Assembly: GCF_000346465.2 (NCBI RefSeq)
Contig: NC_034013.1
Coordinates: 13,708,486 to 13,772,485, forward strand
DNA length: 64,000 bases
Direction of reading: 5' to 3'
Source: Prunus persica
Lineage: Eukaryota; Streptophyta; Magnoliopsida; Rosales; Rosaceae
Made by a program: the position numbers and the translations under genes. A model generated the notes under the pieces. The model was not told the DNA's origin and ran no database searches. It saw only the letters and a list, made by a program, of their open reading frames with translations. Below are positions 24,735 to 35,694 of this stretch, piece by piece; positions within the stretch are counted from its first letter, which is position 1, and each line of letters starts with the position of its first letter.

Positions 24735-25309
24735 GGAGAAACTAGGGGTGGGCACTCAAACTGGCAAACCAGAAATCCGAGCTACACCGCATCGAACCAA
24801 ATCGAAAAAAAAACTGAGTTGACCAAAAAGTCAACAATCGGTCAAAAACCAAACCGGACTAGTTTGGACCGATTTTGGATTCGGTTCCATGTCTTCAAAA
24901 ATCGGACCAGCTTAACTGAATCGGTCAAATTAAAAAAAAATAATTTTAATATATATTTATATTTAATACTATATTTTTAATTTCACAAAAAAAAACTAAT
25001 ATTTATCAAAGTTCAATTTCAAAATATCTCTCTTTTCTAACTTTAATATTTATTTTTATATGAAATTGAATAATTTGTTAATTTTTAAGTAAAAAAATAA
25101 TATTTCAGTTGAGAATTGTATTAAAAAATATTTTTTATAATCCGGTTCAAAATCGAACTGGAACCAGAATAGGTTCAACTCGAATCGAATAGTTTTTGAA
25201 TTTTTTTATTAAAATCGAACCGAATCAAACCAGATGAATAGTATCAAATCGATTTTAATTTAAAGCAAAAATCGGTCCAACCTGAACCGTGCCCACCCCT
25301 AGGAGAAAC
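24735..25309. mobile_element. hAT-type MITE with perfect 8-bp duplication
   Basis: Element 24743-25301 (559 bp). Perfect 13-bp terminal inverted repeats, taggggtgggcac ... gtgcccaccccta. The flanking direct repeat ggagaaac occurs at 24735-24742 and 25302-25309. An 8-bp duplication with this type of end is the signature of the hAT superfamily. The interior is AT-rich with repeated ccggttcg/aaccgaat-like motifs and no transposase frame. It sits inside the Harbinger-type MITE, so it inserted later. Confidence 0.9.
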
Positions 25310-25704
25310 GGGAGAAAGAGAGATGAGAGGGAAAAAAAATTATAAAACTTCACTTTTTTTGTTTTTAATAATGGCGGTAACTTTGAGTTTTTAAAAATGG
25401 GCCTACTAAACGGGTTTTTTTGACTTTAGACTTAAAATCTGTTTTTGAGTTTATAAAATTGAATCAAGTAGGATATCAAAAGAGCCTTAAATTCCCTTAT
25501 GAGTTATTTTTCCTCCCAAAATGTACCGCCAAATTACTACAAGGGCGGGCCCCACTCCCGAATATAGCGAAACTGAGTACGGTCACGAATCCAAGTCTAA
25601 AGCGCACACACGCGGCCAAGACTCACAGACTCACAAACCAGTTTGATTTGACTCCCTCCCTCGCTTTACCTTTGTGAATAGTTACCGAGGCTTCTTCACC
25701 CGCC

Positions 25705-28430
25705 ATGGAGGGCTCCTCTTCTCAGCCCTCTGATTCAAATCAGACGGCTTCTGGCGCTTTTAAGTTCCTCCAGAACCTTCCCTCTCGCGGCCTCCTCTCC
25801 TCCACCTTCCTCTCATCAAATCCGGTGACCCTCTCGTTTCCTTTCCTTTTTTTTTTCTCGCTTTTTTTTGTTGGGTTGCCGATATATTGTGGGAAGTGTT
25901 GAATTCATCGGGTTTGGTGGCAGTTAACATGGTTTTGATGTAAACCGAGACTGAAAATGAGCATTTTTGGGTTATAGTTTTGTTAGGGTTTTACACTTGT
26001 TTGGAAGTGAATTCAAAAGTATACACTTCAATTTTGATTTTCTTTTTTATCGACTTTTAATGGTTGGTTTGGGTTTAGATGAAATTTATAATTTGTATTT
26101 GCATGTTTATGTAGTCGATTGTGAGTAAACTTGGTGTAATTTTATAATTCAGGAACAAAAATAATGGCTTGTACTTGAATTAGTCATTGGGTTTTAAATT
26201 TTACATGGGGAAGTAGATTTAAGTAGACCCTATTGCTTGCATATGTGGAAAAATTATATTTTGATTTGGGAAATGTGCCAATTCGCCTGTTGTATACATG
26301 GTACAACTGTTGATTCAGATTGCATCAATGCACATTGTATGTGGTTGTGCGAACATGGATCATGTATATATCAGTATGCATGTGACTGCTTCATTTTTTC
26401 TCAATTACATCAAAGTCTGTTTCTTTTCCGAAGAATGGAGAGCATTATAGGTAGGCTGGGTTGGTTAGCTACCACCGATAACAATAACTTACCAATGCCG
26501 GAAGTAGTATTAAAAATTTGAAAGTTATAGGTGGTTGTTATAATTTTCTGTATCTAGCTTTGCTCTCTAATATGAGAAGTCAGTTCGATCAAGCCTGTGT
26601 TTCAAGAAACAAATTCTCTCTGATGCATTTCTTATTGTGTTTCACTCATTTGGATACTGACAAGCCACAAGTGCTTTTAGAAATTAATGAATGATTTGAA
26701 CATATATGTGGACAAATGATCTTCTTGTCTGCTTCATTTCTGTTCTTTTGCTTACATTATGAAAAACTTTTGCAGGGTGGGATGCGTGTGTATGTTTGTG
26801 TCCGTGACACATCACCCCCAGGTTTACATGTGCTTTTAAGTTTTTGAAAATTCATTTATTTTGCTCCAAAACAATAAATGCGAGACTAGCACTCTATATT
26901 CAGTTTATTCCACTTCTGACCTGACAACTTGCTCTTGTTTGTCCAGAGGATCAACATATACAGACAAACCAACAAAACATATTGATTAGATCACTTACGC
27001 TTAAGAAACAGAAGGGAGAATCCAGTTCAAAGGATGTGAAGGGTGCAGGTGCAGCTGAAGGTTCTAGGAAGAGGTATGACTACCTTTTCCTTTTGGGATG
27101 AATGATGTATGGATTTTCTTGACAAGATCAACTTCTGTGTTTGTGTTCCAATGACCAAATTATTGAGAGGGTTTAGTTGTAGGCTTCAGGTCATAGACTG
27201 TTGTTACTAGCAAATGGCAATGTCTGTTACCAACTTACCATTCCTTGGTTTATAGTTTTTTTATTACTCATATGTGTATTTATCATTGTATTCAGTCTTA
27301 ACTGGACCTGGTAAAGAAGATTGTGTGCAGTCTCATTTACCTTCTATCTTTTATCATTTAGGGTTGCTGAAAGAGTTTTGGATAGCAGAACTTCAGCTAA
27401 GAGAGCCGCTAGTCAAAGTAGTTCTCGACAAGGTAAGTTTCTGTAGTTTTTATATTGCATTGGCTTTTGCACAAACATCACTCATTTGTAAGTGTATTGG
27501 TGTGATGGTCCCTTGAAGTCTATATTTAATGCTTTAATGTTTCTATTTGCCAGTGACCAAATAAAAACTTTAATGTGTCTTGTTCATAATTTTATTATCT
27601 TGTAAAGCCCTCACCTTGAAATTTTATCAAGTTTATAGCTTGTGAACGGTGGGAATTTATCATATGGGAATTTATGGCCAATTGCATGGTTGTACGGTTT
27701 CATCGTGGTTTGAGATGATGACTAATCGAACTGATTGTTGTGGAGCAGGGATTTTTATTTTAATGCAATTCTTGTACAGTTTTGACTCCAAAGGTTTTGC
27801 TGTCTTATTACTTGTGCGTACAATGTGAAATCATAGTACTGATTGAATTTTCGTTGCTTGTGTTGACATCTCTGATTTAGTTATCACATTCTATAGATGG
27901 AGTTGTATCTGTAATTTCTATGTAAAGTGGGTCGAGCTGTTCATTCTTCATTGGAGGACCCTATGATTCTTAAATTCAAGCGCTTTTTTCTTATTATCTG
28001 TTGGACATGCTTAATTCTTTTGAATTTCCCACAAAATGAATGATATTTATTAATCTTATTTGAGTTTGTAATTGCTGTAACATGCAGAGGGATCAAGCAG
28101 CAATCAAGCATCTAGTAGGGACTTCCAGGGGTTAACTGTAGAGAGGCTCCGTGCCCTTCTGAAGGCTAAAGGTCTTTCTTTAAAGGGAAAGAAGGCAAGT
28201 ATCAAGACAATCTAATCTCAACTCTTAAGTATATACTTAAAGGACCTATTTATATATGAACCAAATTGGGTTGCTTATGGTGTGTGGACCATTGGCAATT
28301 CAGATACGATAGCTTTATTATTATTGTTTTAGTTGTTATTAGCAGATACAAAACCTTCATCTGACTTTATTCATCCATGAAATAATGCTTGCAGGATGAG
28401 TTGATTGCACGACTGAAAAGCTCTAGTTGA
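25705..28430 (+). CDS. Small SAP-domain protein
   Basis: Exons 25705-25824, 26776-26821, 26947-27073, 27362-27432, 28088-28194, 28395-28430; 168 residues. The N-terminus is Ser-rich ([20 protein letters not shown]). The middle is basic and low in complexity ([20 protein letters not shown], then GSRKR). The C-terminus is a SAP motif of about 33 residues ([20 protein letters not shown], then [12 protein letters not shown]), a helix-extended-loop-helix that binds DNA or RNA in chromatin and RNA-processing proteins. The last intron, within the SAP motif, has a GC donor. I do not recognise a named orthologue; a nuclear nucleic-acid-binding role is inference from the domain. Confidence 0.82.
28195..28394 (+). 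other. GC-AG intron in the SAP-domain gene
   Basis: The exon ends aaagaag and the intron begins gcaagt; the acceptor is cttgcag. The codons on either side join as KK|DELIARL, the expected SAP sequence, and the stop follows 11 codons later. GC-AG introns are a minority class spliced by the major spliceosome, with strong matches at the other donor positions, as here. Confidence 0.85.
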
Positions 28431-31400
28431 TCGTAGTTCAGACGGTGGGGTATCAATTTCTGTTTTCTGTATGTGTACTCTTCTAGGGGAAGGAAAGTGG
28501 TTTGCTTTTTTTTATATAATTTATATTTGTAACTTAGGAATGATGTAAGCTGGAATTATCGATCATTTAAAATGACAATGACAAGCTTAGAGACTCAGAA
28601 ATGCATTTTGTATCATCATGTTCTATAAATTTTTTGGTGAAGACATCGTGTTCTGTAAATTACATTTGGCTTCTTTTATAGCATAACTTCCCAATATAGT
28701 GAACTGCATACATGTTCTTATTGATTAGAAGTTAAAACAGGAACTGTTGTGAGGAATTCATTTCTTCAATCAGTGGCGAAGGCTAGAGATGCTTTGCTTC
28801 CTTCAGGGGCTGCATGGGAATTGGGAGAGTTTTTAGCAACAAATCTGGCTATGGTGTCAAGCTGCTGCTAATGAAAATGTTGAAACATTTTGCCAAAATC
28901 TTGAGAAAGGACAAAGGAGTGTGCTCGGCAGTTTAGAGGGTGTAAATAAGAGCACTAAAAAAGAAATAAGTGAGAGCAGAGAGGACAAATTTTGTGAGAT
29001 ATGCAATCTAGCCCTATAGGCCCAGAGCCCATAACCCAAACTAGTTGACAAGATGCAATTGGCCCCAGAACGGAGTAGTTGCAAACGAACTGTATTATCA
29101 CAATAAGATATGCAAGGGATCCAGAAATCCTCTCTTTATGAACATGGACTTAAATATGCATAAAACTATAACATTAAAGAATACATAAAACTATGCTTCA
29201 AAGTTATACTACTCCCAACTTGTCGTCACTTACCACGACGGATTCAATTCAAACTTTCCTCAAACTTAAAAAATAAAAAGAAAGGGGACGGGGGAGGGGA
29301 GAATCGACCTTTTGTCTTTATTAGGATTTTTACGTTGTTGTGAGTTAAATCGAACTCGAATGTAAAAGAATAGACATTCTGTGAAAATTAAGTGACTTAA
29401 TTCTCGTTTGTAATGTGTGAAACAGTTGTGAGTGAGCCGTTAATTTACATAAAACATATCAAACCACGTGCATCAATGATTGGTGTTTCGCAGCTTGGAC
29501 GGTGCAGCACACTGCAGAGGTCCCTTTATATTTTGAACTGTTTCACTATAATATCTGATAAGAGAATCTGACTTATGGGAAGCTCCAAGTTATAAACATG
29601 GTTCCCATTTTTTCAACTAAGCCTAAGTGGACCCTACTTGAGGCTTGTCCTCATTGGGAATACGGGCGCCGTAATGATGATATTGAAGGAAAATGATTGG
29701 TTGCTGTCACACTATTACTTGATGGTTGCTCACTTTTATTGTAACGAAGAGAAGATAAGAGAAGAGAAGAGAGGGGGCTGACAAATGTGTCGATATCTTT
29801 ACCCACAAAGAGGAACAGCTTCAAGGCTAGTTTCCCACCAAACAAAATGATGAGCTGGCTCACACATGACCATATGCCCTATTATTATATCCCAAATCGG
29901 TTGAAGAGTTTAGTTTCTTATTACGTATTATTGGAGATGCTCACTGAATTTTAATTTGTAATGACTATGTATAAAGTTATAATAGATTTGAACTAGTCGG
30001 TGTGTATTACTCAAATAATCTGAGATAGACAAGTCCCGCCTCAAATGGTCGTGATCTCATATTACCTATTAATTCTTTGATGGATGTCGGTTGATTCTTT
30101 TTTCTCTTGTCTCGACTTCAAATGAGAACCTTAATTATTAGCCGTTTTAAAAATATCTAAATTTGAAGGTCATTATTCTTAATTCAAATACAAGTTTGGC
30201 TTGGACCTGGAAAATCTTTGTTGATGTTGTCTTATACCTAATGGTATCTTTGATGCTGAGAAAGGAAACCAAATAAGATAAGGCAAGTCTGAATTGAACG
30301 GTTGTTAATTGTTTTCCAAGTGCTAGTTCCACTTTGGGAAAACAAAAACGTGCTTAATAATTTCCATGTGGGTTTTTTTATATTTCGGCAGAGAATAAAG
30401 CCACGTTTAATAATAGGTAGCCCAGTTGTTTTTTTTATTTTCTTCTTCTTCTTCTTCTTTTCCATTTGAATTGATACTTTATACGACGAAGTCAAAACTC
30501 AGAATTTGATGGAGAATTTCGAGTCTGTGTATGAAAGGTGGAGACTCAAAATCTTTGAGACTACTTTGAATATTGATTTGATGATATTATAGTAAAGTAA
30601 ATTCCAAAGCTACTAAACCTGGTGATTACTATATTAATTATTGTGTGGCACGTCCTTTTCTAATTTAATTACTCAAATTAAGGTCAAACTCTGGTGATTA
30701 CTATATCTCACAGCCAATGCCATGAAGAGCTTCTATATATCATATATGTTATGGTCATTCACTGCCCCCCACCACCGAAAATCAACTCTTTAAAATTACG
30801 AAATTTATGCGATTTTTGTGCGTATTTGAAATTCTCTGTTCACTTTTTATGTCCATTTTTCTATATTACTCTTTACGTCACAATCATCAAAAAATTCCAC
30901 AATTATCATAAACTATTGAGTTCCGAACCTCTACATTTGAAGAGCATACCTGAGTCTTGAAAATATTTTTACTATTTTCGTCATATTCTTCGTATGATCA
31001 TTTCAACTAATACATGAGACTTCTAATGTTATATATTTCTTTGTGTATTATAATATAAAATTTAAACCGCAAACCGCAAACCACTAGCTTGCATGCCAAT
31101 AATTCTACCATTGAGCTAAGACCCATTAGCATCCCATAATATGTGTTAAGTATAATGGTGACGTTCCTTTTATTTTTTTCATTTAAAGCATAGTTTACCG
31201 AATTAAATAGACATGAATTGGCATTGAATAATGAATTCAAAACAATACTAACTCTAACACCATGTTAAATGTATTTTTTTTAAAGTAATTGAGAGGTTAT
31301 TTTAGAAATTCAAAAAAAAATCTAAAACATCAAGTTTTTTTAACAAAATTTATTTAGTTGGATCCTAGTTATCAGATTTAAGTCACGAAAAATAAATATG

Positions 31401-31600
31401 ATATGTTTTACATATTAAAAAAAGAGTTTAAGGGAAAAACCTAAATTTTCTACTTTTAGAAAAAAAAGGACTTATTATTATTGTTGCACATTGTAAACAA
31501 GTAGAGTAGGGACGGCTTCTTCTCAAGATGTAGACCTTATAGCTACGCTTGAGTGGAGACCTCACAAATTTATGACAATAAATAAACTATTAAAAGCCTA
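28431..31600. other. Intergenic, no gene recognised
   Basis: About 3.2 kb of AT-rich DNA between the SAP-domain and CYP94 genes. It holds a TTC trinucleotide run (about 30440-30460), a direct repeat of ctggtgattactatat near 30620 and 30691, and a tRNA-like SINE remnant at 31058-31126. Open frames are short and show no family pattern. Confidence 0.5.
31058..31126 (-). repeat. tRNA-derived SINE-like remnant
   Basis: On the minus strand, gtcttagctcaatggtagaat (about 31123-31103) is an A-box-like tRNA head, followed by a degenerate B-box-like ggtttgcggtttaaatt (about 31076-31060). A cloverleaf is not supported, so it is not called a tRNA gene. Confidence 0.4.
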
Positions 31601-31610
31601 CACCTACGCA

Positions 31611-31619
31611 TATATATAA
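31611..31619 (+). promoter_or_regulatory. TATA box of the CYP94B-like gene
   Basis: The sequence tatatataa lies 78-86 bp upstream of the ATG at 31697, followed by a C-rich/pyrimidine-rich stretch suitable for a start site. This fits an inducible gene. Confidence 0.65.
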
Positions 31620-31696
31620 TACCCCCCTTCTTGACCCTCATTCTTCATCCTCAAAAACTCTCATTTCCAAACCAAAGTTTTCTCATCAAGGCAGCC

Positions 31697-33456
31697 ATGT
31701 TTATCACTCTCCTCTTACTTTGGTCTCTACTTTTGTTCCTTCTCTACTTCTTGAAAACCATCCGAAAATCTCATACAAAATTACCCAAATCACCTTTGAT
31801 CAATTCTCATGGCCCTCCTTCTTATCCCATAATTGGTTGCCTAATCTCATTCTACAAGAACCAGCACAACCTTCTTGATTGGTACACCAGTCTTCTCTCA
31901 AACTCGCCGTCACAAACCATTGTCGTGCACCGAATAGGTGCACGCCGTACCATTGTGACAGCGAATCCATCCAACGTGGAGCACGTTCTCAAAACAAACT
32001 TCACAAACTTCCCTAAAGGCAAACCGCTAACTGAATTCCTCGGCGATCTTCTTGGCTGCGGCATATTCAACGTCGACGGTGATTTGTGGTCCACTCAGCG
32101 CAAGCTTGCGAGCCACGAGTTCAGCACAAAGTCACTGAGAGAGTTTGTGGTGAAGACTCTTGAAGAAGAAGTGGAGCACCGACTCATCCCACTGCTTGAG
32201 GAAGCTGCAGAGTGCAAAAGTGTGTTGGATTTACAGGAGATATTGAGGAGGTTTGCTTTTGACACTGTGTGCAAGGTGTCTCTGGGATCCGACCCATTTT
32301 GCTTGGACTTGACCCGACCCTTGCCCCCTCTTGTGGAAGCTTTTGACTGTGCTTCCGAGATAAGTGCCAGGCGTGCCACGGCTCCTTTGTATTTGATGTG
32401 GAAGGTGAAGCGTGCTTTGAACATTGGGTCTGAAAACAAGCTCAAGGAAGCTGTTAAACTCGTTCATGGCTCTGTTCATGGTATGAAATTTCCATAATAT
32501 CCTGATTTTTATTTATTTATTCGACCAAAAAAAGATTGTTCGTGGTTCTTGGTATCAATTTATCTGTATTATTAAAATTTATCAATTTTTAATAATATCG
32601 ACCACATATCGACAACATACTAAATACTGTAGATTGCTAGTTAATATGTGTCGCTTTAGGTTTCTTTGGCCATTGATAGTTAATTCTTTGATTTGATTTT
32701 GTTGCAGAAATCATCCAAAACAAAAAGAAGATTCTTCAAAAAGATGAAGGATGTGAAAGCCATGACATGTTGTCACGCTTGTTATTAGCAGGGCATGGCG
32801 AGGAAGTAGTAAGAGACATGGTGATAAGCTTCATACTAGCTGGACGAGACACCACATCAGCAGCCATGACGTGGCTCTTTTGGTTGCTCAGCAAGCATCC
32901 AAGCATAAACCACCAGATTGTGAATGAAGTTGAAAACGTACTAGGACAAAACACTAGTACTGAAAAATTAGGTTTCGAGGATTTACAAAAAATGAGGTTT
33001 TTGAGGGCTTGTTTGTGCGAGTCTATGAGGCTCTACCCACCAGTCCCATGGGACTCAAAGCATGCTGAGGTGGACACTGTTTTGCCAGATGGTACTTGGG
33101 TTGGGAAGGGGGATAGAGTCACTTATTTTCCATATGGGATGGGGAGGATGGAGGAGTTGTGGGGCAAAGACCGGTTCGAGTTTAACCCGAACCGGTGGTT
33201 TGATATAGAACCCGGTTGTGATGATGGTGGGGTTCTGAAATCTATCAGTCCATACAAATTTCCAGTTTTTCAGGCCGGTCCAAGGGTATGTCTTGGCAAG
33301 GAAATGGCTTTTATTCAGATGAAGTATGTGATAGCTTCGGTGTTGAGGCGGTTTGAGATCAAACAAGTTTGTGAGAAGGATCATCCGGTTTTTGTTCCTC
33401 TATTGACGGCTCACATGGCTGGTGGGTTGAAGGTCTTGGTTCGAAAAAGAAATTAG
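31697..33456 (+). CDS. CYP94B: Cytochrome P450, CYP94B-like
   Basis: Two exons, 31697-32480 and 32708-33456, give 510 residues. The ATG at 31697 begins a membrane anchor (MFITLLLLWSLLLFLLYFL). P450 signatures: I-helix AGRDTTSAAMTWLFWLL, K-helix ExxR as ESMR, PERF-region FNPNRWF, and the haem loop FQAGPRVCLG with its Cys ligand. CYP94 hallmarks: SYPIIGCLISFYKN, ANPSNVEHVLKTNFTNFPKG, FPYGMGRMEELWG and the C-terminal LLTAHMAGGLKVLVRK. CYP94B enzymes hydroxylate jasmonoyl-isoleucine at C12, starting its turnover; other CYP94s hydroxylate fatty acids. The B-subfamily call rests on recalled similarity to CYP94B3 and on its position near KING1. The 227-bp intron is unusual, since I recall the Arabidopsis CYP94B genes as intronless. 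Confidence 0.88.
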
Positions 33457-35694
33457 AATGGCAATACAAAACTTTCTATGTAAACTGAATCAATATTTGT
33501 GCACATTTGTACTTCTTTTGTTAGTTTTTGTTTTTTTCATTAACGATGGAATTCAAACTTAAGACGTCTTCTTTTGTTAGTTAAATTTGTTGAAATACAA
33601 AAACACATCTTTGAAAAATGATAGTTATAACAAAATAAATTTGACATAAATAGTTCGTTTTAAGAAGTTACATGAATTTAACTTGCTTTTTCAGTTCAAA
33701 TAAACTCAAGTCCAAACTTATACAATTGAGCTAAAGCCCCACACATTGTAAATCAATTTGACATATGCAAACTAAAGATCAAAGATTCCAATAGGTTTAG
33801 GTTAAATTCCGGGATGTTGACAACTTGAATTTGACCTAATCTTGATCGAATTTGATACCAAAAGAGAAAAAAGAAAGAAAGAAAGGAATAAAAAGAAGAG
33901 AAAAAAAAATCAAAGCGCGTATGAATAAAGCGGCATACATGTGAAATGTCAGAAGTGTGGCTCCCAAACTAGGCTGCATGTAACTAATAATGTAAGTAGA
34001 AGTTTAGCAGACTAGACAGCGTATACGTGCATGTGGAGGAGCTCTGTTCAAATATATTTGCAGCTACAATACAACATGCTTTCTTTGTTTCAGAAGAATA
34101 TACCAATCTGAACTGGTTTTTTTTAAAACCTTTTACCCCCTGACCCTGAAATTCAATTCATAAAAAGGGGACGTAGTACAAGGTACAAATCCCCATTTAG
34201 ATGAAGCGAAAATTCTACAGTGGAGTTCCAAGATCCATGTTCACCTCATTTTCAGCGAGCAGAACTTTAGATGGCCACAAAAACCCATGTGGAATCCTTA
34301 GAGAGCTACAAGTTCACAACATTATCAATGGATTTCACCTGCCTGGACAATGCAAATGGGTAGGTGCCACGTGTAATTCATTTTTGAGAGTTCTATCAAC
34401 ATTCCTTGTTGATGAATGATTGACCGTCCTCCATTGATATAAACTTCCCAGGCCATGTCTGAGTCCGATTGATTTGACGTCGAGTGCGATGTTTATGTAT
34501 ATGTAAGTGATTTGATGGAAGTTTTAATAGATTTTACATCTATTAATGGCATGTTTATCGATCCTTAATTGGATTATGAGAAATTGAATTAAGGAGGAGT
34601 TGGATTGAGAATAAGTAGATTTCGGATTCTTATTGAAGTTGTTTACTAAATCATATGGAATTGGGGTAGAAGTGGTACTAATTACTAAAATGTCCTCTTT
34701 GTTAGGTTAAATTAGATGACAAATTTAGAATTTTTAAAATTGTATGAGAATATAATTGGTAAAAAAGATGAATTCCTAATGGGTTAGTCCCACTTACTTT
34801 TCAATTCCTTGATGTGAAGTAAACACAGGAATTCTCAGAGGTGGAATTCAATTCCTAATGAGAATTATAATTCCTGATTAGTAAACACACCATAATAGTT
34901 GAAAGTTCCAGTCTGCCCACCCCCTTCGCCTAAGTTTGAATTCCCTTTCCGTAAATTAGATTAGTAATTTAGAATATCGTATTATTAAAAAGAACAAATA
35001 CAACAATTACACACGTGAAAGTTAGGGCTCTTTTTTTGGGGTCAATAATTAGAAGCAGATTCCATTCTTGTACCATAAAGCAAATCCCACTCAACCTTCC
35101 GAAATGTACATGACATCTGACCGAGGGGGCTGGTACCGAATGTGTGCATTATTTGGCATGTAACGTCAAGCCAATGCGGGGACACACAACGTCAAAATTA
35201 TGGGCATCCAAGAGCAGATGAATTGGGGGACGAAGCTTTTGCATAAAGTTTTTTTTTTTTCTATAATGGAATGGAAGACTACAAATTTTTACTTTTACCT
35301 TTTACCATGTACAATAATTGACCCTATAGAATAACATAGTCTTTCAGCCATATCACAAGAAAAAGGTCTACAAGTCCAGACACTCAGCATCACCAAGCAA
35401 ATTCAGGCAAAGAAAAAACATTATGTTTTTCCATTAATAAAAAAGAAAAATATATATATATTTTTCTTTCCACAGGAGGTCGTATATCATCATGAATCTA
35501 ATACAATTAAGAAGAATTTCTACTAGAAAGCTACTCAACGTATGCTTTCTGTCTACAGTATTTCAATACTCTCCTAATAAAAAGGGAAAAGATTGAAATC
35601 AAGAAACGAAATAAACATGAGAGGAAACAACAAGACCTAGATATTTTGGAAAACACACTACTGCCATTTATTGAAAATTAGGCAATTCCTTATT
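33457..35694. other. Intergenic with a Harbinger-type MITE
   Basis: Convergent space between CYP94B and SWP73. Apart from the MITE at 34547-34892 there are a purine-rich run at 33862-33910, a short TA run at 35451-35461 and AT-rich unique sequence. No gene was recognised. Confidence 0.5.
34544..34895. mobile_element. PIF/Harbinger (Tourist-like) MITE
   Basis: Element 34547-34892 (346 bp) with long imperfect terminal inverted repeats of about 50 bp: left tggcatgtttatcgatcctt, right (reversed) tggtgtgtttactaatcagg. The flanking TAA at 34544-34546 and 34893-34895 is the 3-bp TWA duplication typical of the group. There is no coding capacity. Confidence 0.82.

Larger units (their letters stand above)
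24452..25489. mobile_element. PIF/Harbinger-type MITE, interrupted
   Basis: Ends at 24455 (ggccatgtttggtatccta) and 25486 (taggatatcaaaagagcc) are imperfect inverted repeats, flanked by the trinucleotide TTA at 24452-24454 and 25487-25489. A 3-bp TWA duplication and GG...TGTTTGG ends are characteristic of Tourist-like elements of the PIF/Harbinger group. Without the nested insertion and its duplication the element is about 465 bp. It contains a long GA microsatellite and a complete hAT-type MITE. It lies in the space between the divergent SnRK1 gamma and SAP-domain genes. Confidence 0.75.

Noticed and set aside
24630..24980. Open frame with a long Glu-Arg repeat
   Set aside because: It is the translation of the GA microsatellite and transposon ends; there is no conserved protein.
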